Source: Anaerotruncus sp. MC2020
GTDB lineage: Bacteria > Bacillota > Clostridia > Oscillospirales > Ruminococcaceae
Assembly (NCBI GenBank): GCA_000701945.1
Contig: JNKE01000021.1
Span: 1 to 64,000, forward strand
Direction of reading: 5' to 3'
DNA length: 64,000 nucleotides
The position numbers were made by a program, and so were the translations under genes. Under the pieces are notes generated by a model. That model was not told the origin of the DNA. It made no database searches and was given only the letters and a program-made list of their open reading frames with translations. Numbering within the stretch: the first letter of the stretch is position 1; every line of letters begins with the position of its first letter. Below, one piece after another: positions 8,825 to 17,211 of the stretch.

Positions 8825-8853
8825 AGTATAAGGTCGCCCTGACATCGTCAGGG
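8825..8853 (-). promoter_or_regulatory. Exporter operon promoter region with a palindromic operator candidate
   Basis: Read leftward, a TATACT -10 (8830-8825) is seen. The likely -35 region overlaps a perfect palindrome, CCCTGAC-ATC-GTCAGGG (8837-8853). A 7-bp-arm palindrome in this place suits a repressor or activator site. The -35 match is weak (CCTGAC at 16 bp), which also hints at regulation. Confidence 0.5.
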
Positions 8854-9147
8854 TATACTGTCACATCATACCTGCTTATTATTGCAGAACAGTGTGTAAA
8901 GCGTGTGAATAATTTATGAACAAACCGTTAAATAAACGGCGTGTCAGCGCACATGACGGGGCGGGAGATACGGCGTAGAATCCAGTATATACGGCAGATA
9001 ATAAAAATAATTGTTTTATTAATTGCTGATTAATATATGCTGATTTTGCTGTTTTGGACAGGTAGGCAAAATGTACAAAAAAGGCTCGGGGTATGTGTGC
9101 ATTGCAACAAAAAAACGGGAGGCAAAATGTGAAAACAAGTCAAACTG

Positions 9148-9176
9148 TTGACACCGTCTGCAAAACAGAATATAAT
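9148..9176 (+). promoter_or_regulatory. Perfect consensus promoter for the GH48 gene
   Basis: TTGACA (9148-9153), exactly 17 bp, TATAAT (9171-9176). All 12 core bases match. The stretch 8865-9147 before it is AT-rich and no gene or clear motif is seen in it. Confidence 0.9.
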
Positions 9177-9182
9177 TATTAT

Positions 9183-9327
9183 GAAAATAGTTTGAGAATT
9201 GTGTGTACGCTTCGTGAAGCGGCGCACAGTGTACGAAGTATTTTCGTATACGTTCCCGTCCTGAGAGGATGGGAAAGGCTTTTTATCCATTTTTAAACCA
9301 ATATTTTATGAGAGGGGTTAAAAAACA
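9183..9327 (+). promoter_or_regulatory. Structured 5' leader of the GH48 mRNA
   Basis: About 145 bases lie between the predicted transcript start and the ATG. They hold three small hairpins: GCTTC/GAAGC near 9209-9220, TACGAA/TTCGTA near 9233-9249, and CCC-TCCT/AGGA-GGG near 9257-9275. The ribosome binding site is GAGAGGGG, 11 bases before the ATG. Such a leader could stabilise the mRNA; this is inference. Confidence 0.5.
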
Positions 9328-11931
9328 ATGATAAGCAAAAAGAACAAGGCACTCTGTGCCGGCGTACTTGCTGCTGCAATGTCCGCTTCAGCTATCGTTC
9401 CTACCTTTGCATCAGCTGCTAACGAGTATGCAACTGAGGGCGGCGCTAACGAGTCATATGCTAAGATGTTCGAGTCTCTTTATGACGACGTTATCACAAA
9501 CGGTGAGAAGAACGGCTACCTCAGCAAGAACAACAACGGCTCGGGTTCCTTCGGTATCCCTTACCACGCAGTAGAGACTCTCTGCGTTGAGGCTCCTGAC
9601 TACGGTCACGAGACAACATCAGAGGCTATGTCCTACATGGCATGGGTTACTGCTATGCACGATGTACTCGCTGACAAGGGCGTTATCAGCGGTTCCAAGG
9701 GCGACCTTCAGAAGGGCTGGAAGACTCTCGAGGCTCTCATCCCCGGCTGGTCCGAGAATGCATATCAGGGCGAAAAAGGCGAGATCGACTACAGCTCACT
9801 CTGGAAGCTCGAGAAGGTAAAGGCTGATACAACAACAGAAGAGCCCGAGCCTTCGGGATATCCCGCAAAGCAGAACGGCGTTGACGCATACAACCCGATC
9901 TTCAAGGACTTCAAGTCTGCATACGGCAGCGATAACGGTTATTACCTCATGCACTGGCTCGCAGACGTTGAGGACTGGTATCAGTTCGGCGGCGGCAGCG
10001 GCAAGTTCACATTCATCAATACATTCCAGCGTGGTGAGCAGGAGTCCTGCTTCGAGACAGTTCCTCAGGGCTGTATCGAAGAGCTCAAGTACGGTATGGC
10101 AGTAAGCGATCCTCACTACAAGATGACAGGTATCAAGGCTGTTGTAAACGGCTGGCAGAAGGAAGGCCAGATCGCACCTCAGTACAGCTTCACAAACGCT
10201 CCTGACGCTGAGGACCGTGCTATCCAGGCTATCTACTTCGCAAGCATGAACGGCTTAGACTGCGGCGAGCTCTCAGGCCTTGCTGCTAAGATGGGTGACC
10301 AGTGCCGTAACGACATGTTCGATAAGTACTACAAGGCTATCGGCTGCCAGAGCATCGACGCTAAGTCCGATGAGGCTACAGCTTCACACAGCTCTATCAA
10401 GTCTCAGCACTTCCTCATGGCATGGTATACAGCTTGGGGCGGATCCACATTCCCGTGGTACGCTGAGAACAATCCGAGCGGCAACTACGACTGGGCATTC
10501 CAGATTGGCTGCTCGCACTCACATCAGTTCTATCAGAATCCTCTCGCTGCTTACGCTCTCGCTTACGATCCCGTAATGAGCAAGGCAATGAAGGCTTCCG
10601 ACGCTGTTGACGACTACAAGGAGTCCTTCAAGAGACAGATCGAGTTCTACCTCTGGCTCCAGTCCAAGAACGGCCCCTTCGCAGGTGGTTGTACAAACTC
10701 CAAGGGCGGTCAGTACCAGAAGTACGATTCAAGCGATCCGCTCTTCTACGATATGTGCTACGTTGAGCACCCTGTTTACGCTGACCCCGGTTCCAACCAC
10801 TGGATCGGTAACCAGGTATGGTCAACTCAGCGTCTCGCAGAGCTTTACTACTATGTAAAGAAGAACGGCGACCTCACAAAGGGCGAGAAGTTCGGCGGCC
10901 TTTCACTTGAAGAGGCACTCGAGACTCTCCTCACAAGATGGATCGGCTGGTTCATCGAGAACACAGAGTTCGACTATGTTGACAAGGACGGCAACGAGAT
11001 GGCATACGCTATCCCCTCCAACCTCGACTGGAGCGGTAAGCCTGCTACATGGAACAAGACCTACAGCGCTACAGCTAACGACGGTCTTACCTGCGAGATC
11101 ACAGGTTACGGCCAGGGCGATATCGGATGCGTATCCTCACTCTGCAACACTCTCATTTACTTCGCAGCTGCTAACGATGTAAAGGCTTCTGCTGCTCAGA
11201 CTGATGATAACACAGATCTTGCTGCTCAGGGTCTCCGTCTCGCTAACAAGCTCATGAGCGCTCAGTGGAACACAGCTCGTGACGATATCGGTATCGCATA
11301 CGAGGATCACAACGGCTCACTTTACCGTGTATTCGAGCAGGAAGTATTCATTCCTGATGGATTCGACGGCAAGATGCCTGATGGTTCACCCCTCAAGCCC
11401 GGCGTAACATTCTCTGATATCCGTGAGTCTTATGCAAAGGATTCTATGTATAAGGACGCTAAGGCTATCTACGAAAAGAACAAGGCTGCTGGCAAGACCA
11501 AGGAAGACCTCATGGACGGTCACACCTACAAGCTCCACAGATTCTGGCATATGGGCGATGCTCTTATGACAACAGGTACAATGGCTCTCCTCTATCCTGA
11601 TGTAACACCTATCAACGGTGACGAGCCTGTATCCTCCAGCACAACATCTACTGCTACAACTACCGGCTCAACATCGACAGAGACACTCTGGGGCGATGCT
11701 AACTGCGACGGCAAGGTAACAGTTGCTGATGCTACAGCTATCCTTCAGGCAGTTGCTAACAAGGATAAGTTCGAGCTCAAGGCACAGGGCAAGCTCAACG
11801 GCGACGTTGTTGACAACGGCGACGGTATCACAGCGAAGGACGCTCTCGCTATCCAGATGGTAGACGCTAAGCTCCTCAAGCTCTCTGACTTCCCGACAAC
11901 CTCCGAGAAGCTCGAGGCTGCAAAGGGCTAA
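9328..11931 (+). CDS. GH48 processive cellulase with C-terminal type I dockerin
   Basis: 867 residues. A signal peptide (1-30, ending 'FASA') is followed by a GH48 catalytic module. The signature 'VEAPDYGHETTSEAMSY' is present; by comparison with Cel48F the general acid is Glu99 and Glu88 is the second conserved acid. A Ser/Thr linker (about 769-786) leads to a dockerin (about 787-854) with two calcium loops, 'GDANCDGKVTVADA' and 'NGDVVDNGDGITAKDA'. GH48 enzymes release cellobiose from chain ends of crystalline cellulose and are the main exo-cellulase of cellulosomes; the dockerin plugs it into a scaffoldin cohesin. The gene stands alone, with a perfect promoter and terminator. Its codon choice (GCT, ACA, CGT, TCC) differs from the GCG/ACG-rich neighbours, as expected for very high expression. 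Confidence 0.97.
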   Translation: MISKKNKALCAGVLAAAMSASAIVPTFASAANEYATEGGANESYAKMFESLYDDVITNGEKNGYLSKNNNGSGSFGIPYHAVETLCVEAPDYGHETTSEAMSYMAWVTAMHDVLADKGVISGSKGDLQKGWKTLEALIPGWSENAYQGEKGEIDYSSLWKLEKVKADTTTEEPEPSGYPAKQNGVDAYNPIFKDFKSAYGSDNGYYLMHWLADVEDWYQFGGGSGKFTFINTFQRGEQESCFETVPQGCIEELKYGMAVSDPHYKMTGIKAVVNGWQKEGQIAPQYSFTNAPDAEDRAIQAIYFASMNGLDCGELSGLAAKMGDQCRNDMFDKYYKAIGCQSIDAKSDEATASHSSIKSQHFLMAWYTAWGGSTFPWYAENNPSGNYDWAFQIGCSHSHQFYQNPLAAYALAYDPVMSKAMKASDAVDDYKESFKRQIEFYLWLQSKNGPFAGGCTNSKGGQYQKYDSSDPLFYDMCYVEHPVYADPGSNHWIGNQVWSTQRLAELYYYVKKNGDLTKGEKFGGLSLEEALETLLTRWIGWFIENTEFDYVDKDGNEMAYAIPSNLDWSGKPATWNKTYSATANDGLTCEITGYGQGDIGCVSSLCNTLIYFAAANDVKASAAQTDDNTDLAAQGLRLANKLMSAQWNTARDDIGIAYEDHNGSLYRVFEQEVFIPDGFDGKMPDGSPLKPGVTFSDIRESYAKDSMYKDAKAIYEKNKAAGKTKEDLMDGHTYKLHRFWHMGDALMTTGTMALLYPDVTPINGDEPVSSSTTSTATTTGSTSTETLWGDANCDGKVTVADATAILQAVANKDKFELKAQGKLNGDVVDNGDGITAKDALAIQMVDAKLLKLSDFPTTSEKLEAAKG

Positions 11932-11945
11932 TAAAACATAAACAC

Positions 11946-11976
11946 AAAAGGGTGCTCACCGAGCACCCTTTTTGTT
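11946..11976 (+). terminator. Terminator of the GH48 gene
   Basis: Stem AAAAGGGTGCTC / GAGCACCCTTTTT with an ACC loop, followed by T-rich DNA. Confidence 0.93.
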
Positions 11977-12014
11977 TTGCACGAACGCTTGCGGGGACGG
12001 CATTTCGCCGCCCG

Positions 12015-12145
12015 CCAATACAGTATTTTAGTGGCGCACGGAGTGCGCCACTACACGGATATTTCGTGATTTCAACATTTTGTAGGGGCGCCCTTTGGGC
12101 GTCCGCACATAATACAACGGACTGCCAAAGGCAATCCCTACAAGG
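12015..12145. repeat. Short palindromic intergenic repeats
   Basis: Contains a GCGCAC-GGA-GTGCGC palindrome (about 12034-12048) and a copy of the recurrent GTAGGGGCGCCC-TTTG-GGCGTCCGC element (about 12082-12108). No gene is seen between the GH48 terminator and the promoter at 12189. Confidence 0.7.
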
Positions 12146-12188
12146 ATAAATGAAATGGCGGAGTTCTCAATAATATATGTTCCTGCTC

Positions 12189-12217
12189 TTGCATTTTCAA
12201 AATCAATGTGGTATAAT
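12189..12217 (+). promoter_or_regulatory. Promoter of the yicC-to-spoVM housekeeping operon
   Basis: TTGCAT (12189-12194), 17 bp, extended -10 TGGTATAAT (TATAAT at 12212-12217). The first 15 bases (CTTGCATTTTCAAAA) are the same as at 26784-26798 before another gene. Confidence 0.85.
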
Positions 12218-12311
12218 AATATAATAGCATAGGTATGCCCATAACAAAGTTTAGGTAATGCTTGCAGAGGCATATTATGCGCGAATTAACCGAAAAGGTG
12301 GCGAAAAACCA

Positions 12312-13226
12312 GTGATAAGAAGCATGACAGGCTACGGCAGAGCTCAGAAGATACTGAGCGGCAGAGACATTCTCGTCGAGATACGCTCGGTCAACCACAG
12401 ATACTACGAGTATTCCTCGCGTATCCCGCGCACGTACAACTACATCGACGAAAAGCTGAAGGCTATGCTGAAGAGCGGCATCTCGCGCGGCAAGGTGGAG
12501 GTCAATGTCACGATAAACAACATCGAGGGCAGAGACACGGTAGTCGCGCTCAACAAGGGGCTTGCAGAGGAGTACCTCCGCGTGCTGAAGGAGTTCGGCG
12601 AGGAGATAAACGAGAAGTACGATGATTACGACGAGCTCGAGGACTACGTCGAGGACGACCTCACGCTCTCCAAGCTCATCAAGCTGCCCGATATTTTCAC
12701 GATACAGAAGGCTCCCGACGACGAGGAGCAGGTGTGGAACGACGTATCCGAGGTAGCAGGCGAGGCGCTCGCGAAGTTCGTCGAGATGCGCGAGACCGAG
12801 GGAGCGAGACTCCGCGCGGACGTGCTCGAAAAGGCGGAGGGCATACTCGGAATGGTGGCAAAGGTAGAGGAGCAGTCGCCCAAGACCGTCGAGAGCTACC
12901 GCGGCAGGCTCTACCAGAAGCTGACGGAGATACTCGAGAGCAAGGACATCGACCAGCAGCGCATACTCACAGAGGCGGCTATCTTCGCGGAAAAGGTCGC
13001 TGTTGACGAGGAGACGGTGCGCCTGCGCAGCCACGTATCGCAGCTGAGGGATATGCTCGGCTCGGAGGAGGCAGTCGGACGCAAGCTCGACTTCATCGTA
13101 CAGGAGATGAACCGCGAGGTGAACACTATCGGCTCGAAGGCTCAGGACCTCAATATCACGAAGGTCGTGGTAGACATGAAGGCAGAGATAGAGAAGATAC
13201 GCGAGCAGATACAGAACATCGAGTAA
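12312..13226 (+). CDS. yicC: YicC/YloC family protein (RNase-related)
   Basis: 304 residues with the family start 'RSMTGYGRA' and the C-terminal DUF1732 ending 'AEIEKIREQIQNIE'. Members of this family have been reported as endoribonucleases, involved in small RNA decay in E. coli. The GTG at 12312 is chosen because family members begin 'MIRSMTGYG'; an ATG at 12324 is the alternative. The body is strongly helical and charged. It is the first gene of the long operon and lies three bases before remA, the same order as in Bacillus and many Clostridia. Confidence 0.92.
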   Translation: MIRSMTGYGRAQKILSGRDILVEIRSVNHRYYEYSSRIPRTYNYIDEKLKAMLKSGISRGKVEVNVTINNIEGRDTVVALNKGLAEEYLRVLKEFGEEINEKYDDYDELEDYVEDDLTLSKLIKLPDIFTIQKAPDDEEQVWNDVSEVAGEALAKFVEMRETEGARLRADVLEKAEGILGMVAKVEEQSPKTVESYRGRLYQKLTEILESKDIDQQRILTEAAIFAEKVAVDEETVRLRSHVSQLRDMLGSEEAVGRKLDFIVQEMNREVNTIGSKAQDLNITKVVVDMKAEIEKIREQIQNIE

Positions 13227-13229
13227 GCT

Positions 13230-13487
13230 ATGAAACTGATAAACATCGGCTACGGAAACATGATATCCGCAGCGAGGATAGTAACGATAGTCAGTCCCGA
13301 TTCCGCCCCGATAAAGCGCCTGATACAGGAGGCTAAGGACGACGGCAGGGCTATCGACGCGACGTACGGACGCAAGACGCGAGCGGTGATAGTAATGGAC
13401 AGCGGACACATAATCCTGTCCTCGCTGATAACCGAGACGCTTGCGGCAAGAATAAACGGGACAGGTGATACGGAAAATGAAGAATAA
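13230..13487 (+). CDS. remA: RemA-like DUF370 DNA-binding regulator
   Basis: 85 residues. The N-terminus '[15 protein letters not shown]' and '[18 protein letters not shown]' are hallmarks of RemA, a small ring-forming DNA-binding protein that controls biofilm matrix genes and osmoprotection in Bacillus. In non-biofilm Clostridia its targets are unknown. No clear ribosome binding site is seen, so it may rely on coupling with yicC. Its last bases overlap the start of gmk. Position between yicC and gmk is the conserved one. Confidence 0.9.
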   Translation: MKLINIGYGNMISAARIVTIVSPDSAPIKRLIQEAKDDGRAIDATYGRKTRAVIVMDSGHIILSSLITETLAARINGTGDTENEE

Positions 13488-14085
13488 AGGCAGACTAATC
13501 GTGTTCTCCGCGCCGTCGGGCTGCGGAAAGGGCACAATGCTGGCGGAGATACTGAAGGACGAGAGCTTCCGCTGCTCGGTATCGGCGACAACGCGCAAGC
13601 CGCGCGAGGGCGAGGTCGAGGGCGTGAACTACTACTACATCACGAACGAGGAGTTCGAGGCGAGGGTAGCGAACGGCGAATTTCTCGAGCACGCGGGCTA
13701 CTGCGACCACTACTACGGCACGCTTCTCTCCGAGGTAGACCCCTACCTTGAGAAGGGGATAAACGTTATCCTCGAGATAGAGGTGCAGGGAGCAATGAAG
13801 GTGCGCGAGTCGCGCCCCGACGCGCTGCTCGTGTTCATCGCGCCGCCGTCGGTGCAGGAGCTCAGCCGCCGCCTCCACAAGAGGGGCACAGAGACAGAGG
13901 AGGTCATCGCCAAGCGCGTTGCCGCCGCACACGAGGAGCTGACATACGCTCCGAAATACGATTATATCATAGTCAACGACGCTCTTGAGGACGCGGTCAG
14001 CGACTTCTTCGCGGTAGTCCGCGCAGAGCAGCTGAACAAGAAATTTATGAGCGAATTTATAGATGAGGTGTTAAAAAATGCTTAG
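13477..14085 (+). CDS. gmk: Guanylate kinase
   Basis: 202 residues. It phosphorylates GMP to GDP with ATP. Walker A '[10 protein letters not shown]' and the GMP-binding stretch '[19 protein letters not shown]' are complete. The ATG at 13477 is inside remA and overlaps it by 11 bases; an upstream in-frame GTG at 13465 is possible but has no better ribosome binding site. It overlaps rpoZ by eight bases at its end. Confidence 0.95.
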   Translation: MKNKGRLIVFSAPSGCGKGTMLAEILKDESFRCSVSATTRKPREGEVEGVNYYYITNEEFEARVANGEFLEHAGYCDHYYGTLLSEVDPYLEKGINVILEIEVQGAMKVRESRPDALLVFIAPPSVQELSRRLHKRGTETEEVIAKRVAAAHEELTYAPKYDYIIVNDALEDAVSDFFAVVRAEQLNKKFMSEFIDEVLKNA

Positions 14086-14278
14086 ACCCGCAGTAAACCA
14101 GATAATTTCGAAGAATGAGAGCTGCTACTCTCTCGTTATCGCAGTAGCAAAGCGCGCAAGAGAGATATCCGAGGAGCTTTACGAGAACGGCGAGACCCTC
14201 GAGGAGAAGCCCGTAAAGACCGCAGTTGAGGAGCTTGCGAGCGGCAAGTGCAAGATAGTCAGCACTGACGAGGAATAA
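14078..14278 (+). CDS. rpoZ: RNA polymerase omega subunit
   Basis: 66 residues with the omega pattern 'CYSLVIAVAKRAREISEE' and 'KPVKTAVEELASGK'. It helps assemble RNA polymerase by holding the beta-prime subunit. It starts inside the end of gmk and its TAA shares a base with the ATG of priA. In many Firmicutes coaBC lies between these two genes; here it does not. Confidence 0.93.
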   Translation: MLRPAVNQIISKNESCYSLVIAVAKRAREISEELYENGETLEEKPVKTAVEELASGKCKIVSTDEE

Positions 14279-16722
14279 TGTCCCTTATCGCGGAAACGGC
14301 TGTCAGCGGGACGGCGTACTCGTTCGATATGCTGTTCAGCTACGCCGTGCCCGAGCATATGAAGCTCAGCGAGGGCTGCCGCGTGCTCGTGCCGTTCGGC
14401 AGGAGCAACAGGCGCAGGATAGGCGTAGTTATGCGGCTCAGCGAGGGCAATGCCTCCTCATTGAAGCCGATAGTCGCGCAGGTCGATGACGAGCCCGTTA
14501 TCTCGGGCGAGCTGATGAAGCTTGCGGAGGTGCTCCGCGAGCAGACCTTCTGCACCTATTTTGACGCGGTGAGGACGATGCTCCCGCCCGCAATGGGAGT
14601 CAAGGCGAAGGAGACCTTCCGCCTTGTCCGCGACTTCACGGACGTCGGCTCGCTCAGTCCCGAGGCGGACGAGCTGCTCGAGGTGCTGCGGTGCGCGAAG
14701 GGCGACAGGGAGCTGACAGCGCTGCTCGACAGCTACATCGTCGACAACGGCAGACGCCTGCCCGACGAGCTGCTTGACGCAGGCGCGCTCGAATCGAACA
14801 ACGCATTCCGTCAGAACGTGGGAGACGCCTCCGTGAGAATGGTGCGGCTCTCGGACGAATACCTCGCCGACCCGACGAGCTTCGACCTCACGCCGAAGCA
14901 GAAGAAGGCGGCGGAATTCCTCACAGAGTACGGCGCGGCTTCCGTCAGGGAGGTCGCCTATATGTGCGGCTTCACGGACGCGGTCATCAAGCGGCTCGCG
15001 GCATCGGGAGCGGCAGAGGAATACGATATGGAGGTCCTCCGCGGCGTGGAGGACGGCTCCGACGAGCACATCGACCCGCGCGAGGTCGTCCTCTCGGACG
15101 AGCAGCAGGCGGCGCACGACGCAGTGCTCGCACAGATAAATGAAAACAAGCCCGCAGTCTTTCTGCTCCACGGCGTCACGGGGAGCGGAAAGACCTCGGT
15201 TTTTGAGAAGCTGATATACGATACGACATCGCTCGGACGGCAGGTGCTCATGCTGATACCCGAGATAGGGCTGACCCCGCAGGTGCTGCGGCGTTTCCGC
15301 TCGCTGTTCGGGGAGAGGGTAGCCGTCATACACAGCGGACTGTCGCTCGGTCAGCGCCTCGACGAATACAAGCGCATCAAGCGCGGGGACGCGGACATAG
15401 TCGTCGGCACTCGGAGCGCCGTATTTGCGCCGCTCGACAACATCGGGCTCATCGTCATCGACGAGGAGGGCGAGCGCTCATACAAGTCCGACAGCTCGCC
15501 GCGCTATCTCGCGCACGACATCGCCAAGCGCAGGTGCGTGTACCACAACGCGGTGCTGCTCCTTGCGTCGGCGACTCCGAGCATCGAGAGCTACTACCTC
15601 GCAGAGCGCGGCGTGTACCGACTGCTTGAGCTGAAAAGCCGCTACAGCAGCAACCCGCTGCCCGAGGTCAGCATCGTCGACATGAACGAGGAGCGCGAGG
15701 CGGGGAACACATCGGAATTCAGCCGACAGCTTGTGAGCGAGGTCAACGCGAACCTCAAGCGCGGCGAGCAGAGCATACTGCTGCTGAACAGGCGCGGCTA
15801 CCACACGATAACGAGCTGCGTGGACTGCTTTCAGCCGATATACTGCCCGAACTGCTCGGTGCCGCTGACCTACCACAAGAAGAACGGGAAGCTGATGTGC
15901 CACTACTGCGGCTACGCGGGCGACGAGCCGAAAACGTGTCCCGTGTGCGGCTCGGAGCGGCTGAAGCGAATGGGCTTCGGCACGCAGAAGCTCGAGGAGG
16001 AGCTCAGCGAGCTCTTCCCGACAGCGCGGATACTGAGAATGGACGCAGATACGACGTTCTCGCGGTATTCATACGAGAAGGGCTTCAACGCCTTCCGCGA
16101 CGGCGAGTACGACATCATGATAGGCACGCAGATGATAGGCAAGGGGCTTGACTTCCCGAACGTGACGCTCGTGGGGGTCATGTCCGTGGACAAGGCGCTG
16201 TACAACGGCGACTTCCGCAGCTATGAGCGGACGTTCTCGCTGATAGCGCAGGTCGTGGGCAGAGGCGGGCGCGGCGAGCGCTCGGGCAGGGCGATATTGC
16301 AGACCTTCATGCCCGACCACTACGTGATGAACCTCGCGGCGGAGCAGGACTACAAGGGCTTCTACACGGAGGAGATAGCGATACGCAGGGCGATGATATT
16401 CCCGCCGATATGCGATATGTGCATCTTCTGCTTTGCGGGGGCGACCGAGCCCGACACGAAAAAGGGTGCGGACGCGGTACTCGCGCTGATGAACGTCAGA
16501 CTCCGCGAATTACAGCCGAAAACGCCAGTCCGCGTGCTCGGACCGGTGAAGGCGTCATACGGAAGGCTTGGCGGCAAATACCGCTACAGGATAATAATGA
16601 AATGCAGGAATACGGCGGAGATACGCGGCTTCATCAGCGGCATACTGACCGAGGGCGCACGCCTCCCCGAGATGAGGAGCATAGGGCTCTACGCCGACAT
16701 GAACGGCGACGTCGGCGTATAA
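14278..16722 (+). CDS. priA: Primosomal replication helicase PriA
   Basis: 814 residues. It reloads the replisome at stalled forks. Visible parts are the N-terminal DNA-binding region, Walker A 'GVTGSGKTS' (about 298-306), the helicase motif II, the cysteine-rich zinc insertion ('CVDCFQPIYCPNC', 'CHYCGYAG', 'CPVCGS') and motif VI 'QVVGRGGRG'. Motif II reads D-E-E-G (395-398) instead of the usual D-E-E-H, so the conserved His that couples ATP hydrolysis to unwinding is missing; the rest of the local motif ('RSYKSDSSPRY') is normal. The start codon overlaps the rpoZ stop. Confidence 0.95.
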   Translation: MSLIAETAVSGTAYSFDMLFSYAVPEHMKLSEGCRVLVPFGRSNRRRIGVVMRLSEGNASSLKPIVAQVDDEPVISGELMKLAEVLREQTFCTYFDAVRTMLPPAMGVKAKETFRLVRDFTDVGSLSPEADELLEVLRCAKGDRELTALLDSYIVDNGRRLPDELLDAGALESNNAFRQNVGDASVRMVRLSDEYLADPTSFDLTPKQKKAAEFLTEYGAASVREVAYMCGFTDAVIKRLAASGAAEEYDMEVLRGVEDGSDEHIDPREVVLSDEQQAAHDAVLAQINENKPAVFLLHGVTGSGKTSVFEKLIYDTTSLGRQVLMLIPEIGLTPQVLRRFRSLFGERVAVIHSGLSLGQRLDEYKRIKRGDADIVVGTRSAVFAPLDNIGLIVIDEEGERSYKSDSSPRYLAHDIAKRRCVYHNAVLLLASATPSIESYYLAERGVYRLLELKSRYSSNPLPEVSIVDMNEEREAGNTSEFSRQLVSEVNANLKRGEQSILLLNRRGYHTITSCVDCFQPIYCPNCSVPLTYHKKNGKLMCHYCGYAGDEPKTCPVCGSERLKRMGFGTQKLEEELSELFPTARILRMDADTTFSRYSYEKGFNAFRDGEYDIMIGTQMIGKGLDFPNVTLVGVMSVDKALYNGDFRSYERTFSLIAQVVGRGGRGERSGRAILQTFMPDHYVMNLAAEQDYKGFYTEEIAIRRAMIFPPICDMCIFCFAGATEPDTKKGADAVLALMNVRLRELQPKTPVRVLGPVKASYGRLGGKYRYRIIMKCRNTAEIRGFISGILTEGARLPEMRSIGLYADMNGDVGV

Positions 16723-16748
16723 ATACGGAAAAGAAAGGAACGATAGAA

Positions 16749-17210
16749 ATGGCACTTAGAAACATTCTTACCGACAAGGACGAGGTGCTCCACAAGGTTT
16801 GCAGACCCGTGGAGAAGTTCGACGAAAAGCTCGCGGTACTCCTCGACGATATGCACGAGACGCTCGACAAGGCGCAGGGACTTGGTCTTGCGGGACCGCA
16901 GGTCGGCATATGCAGACGCATCTTCATCATGCACCTCGAGGAGGGCAGCTTTGAGTGCATCAACCCCGAGGTATCGCAGAGAGAGGGCAGTCAGCGCGTG
17001 CAGGAGGGCTGCCTGTCGTGTCCGAACGTGTGGGGCTATGTTACGCGTCCCAAGAGCGTTCACCTGAAGGCACAGGACAGGAACGGCAACTGGTTCGAGC
17101 GCGATTTTACCGACCTCGGAGCGCAGTGCGTGTGTCACGAGAACGACCACCTTGACGGTCACGTATTTACTGAGATAGTAGAAGAATTTTTTGTTCCCGA
17201 GGAGGAATAA
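16749..17210 (+). CDS. def: Peptide deformylase
   Basis: 153 residues. It removes the formyl group from new N-terminal methionine. Metal ligands are Cys88 in 'EGCLS' and His130/His134 in 'HENDH', with catalytic Glu131. Motif 1 reads 'GLGLAGPQVG' (44-53) where A-A is more usual, a mild variant. The ATG at 16749 follows AAAGGAA. It is paired with fmt two bases downstream, which adds the formyl group that this enzyme later removes. Confidence 0.95.
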   Translation: MALRNILTDKDEVLHKVCRPVEKFDEKLAVLLDDMHETLDKAQGLGLAGPQVGICRRIFIMHLEEGSFECINPEVSQREGSQRVQEGCLSCPNVWGYVTRPKSVHLKAQDRNGNWFERDFTDLGAQCVCHENDHLDGHVFTEIVEEFFVPEEE

Positions 17211-17211
17211 T

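Noticed and set aside
12138..13598. 486-codon open frame on the minus strand opposite yicC, remA and gmk
   Set aside because: Antisense to three conserved genes and includes the promoter region; no start signals.
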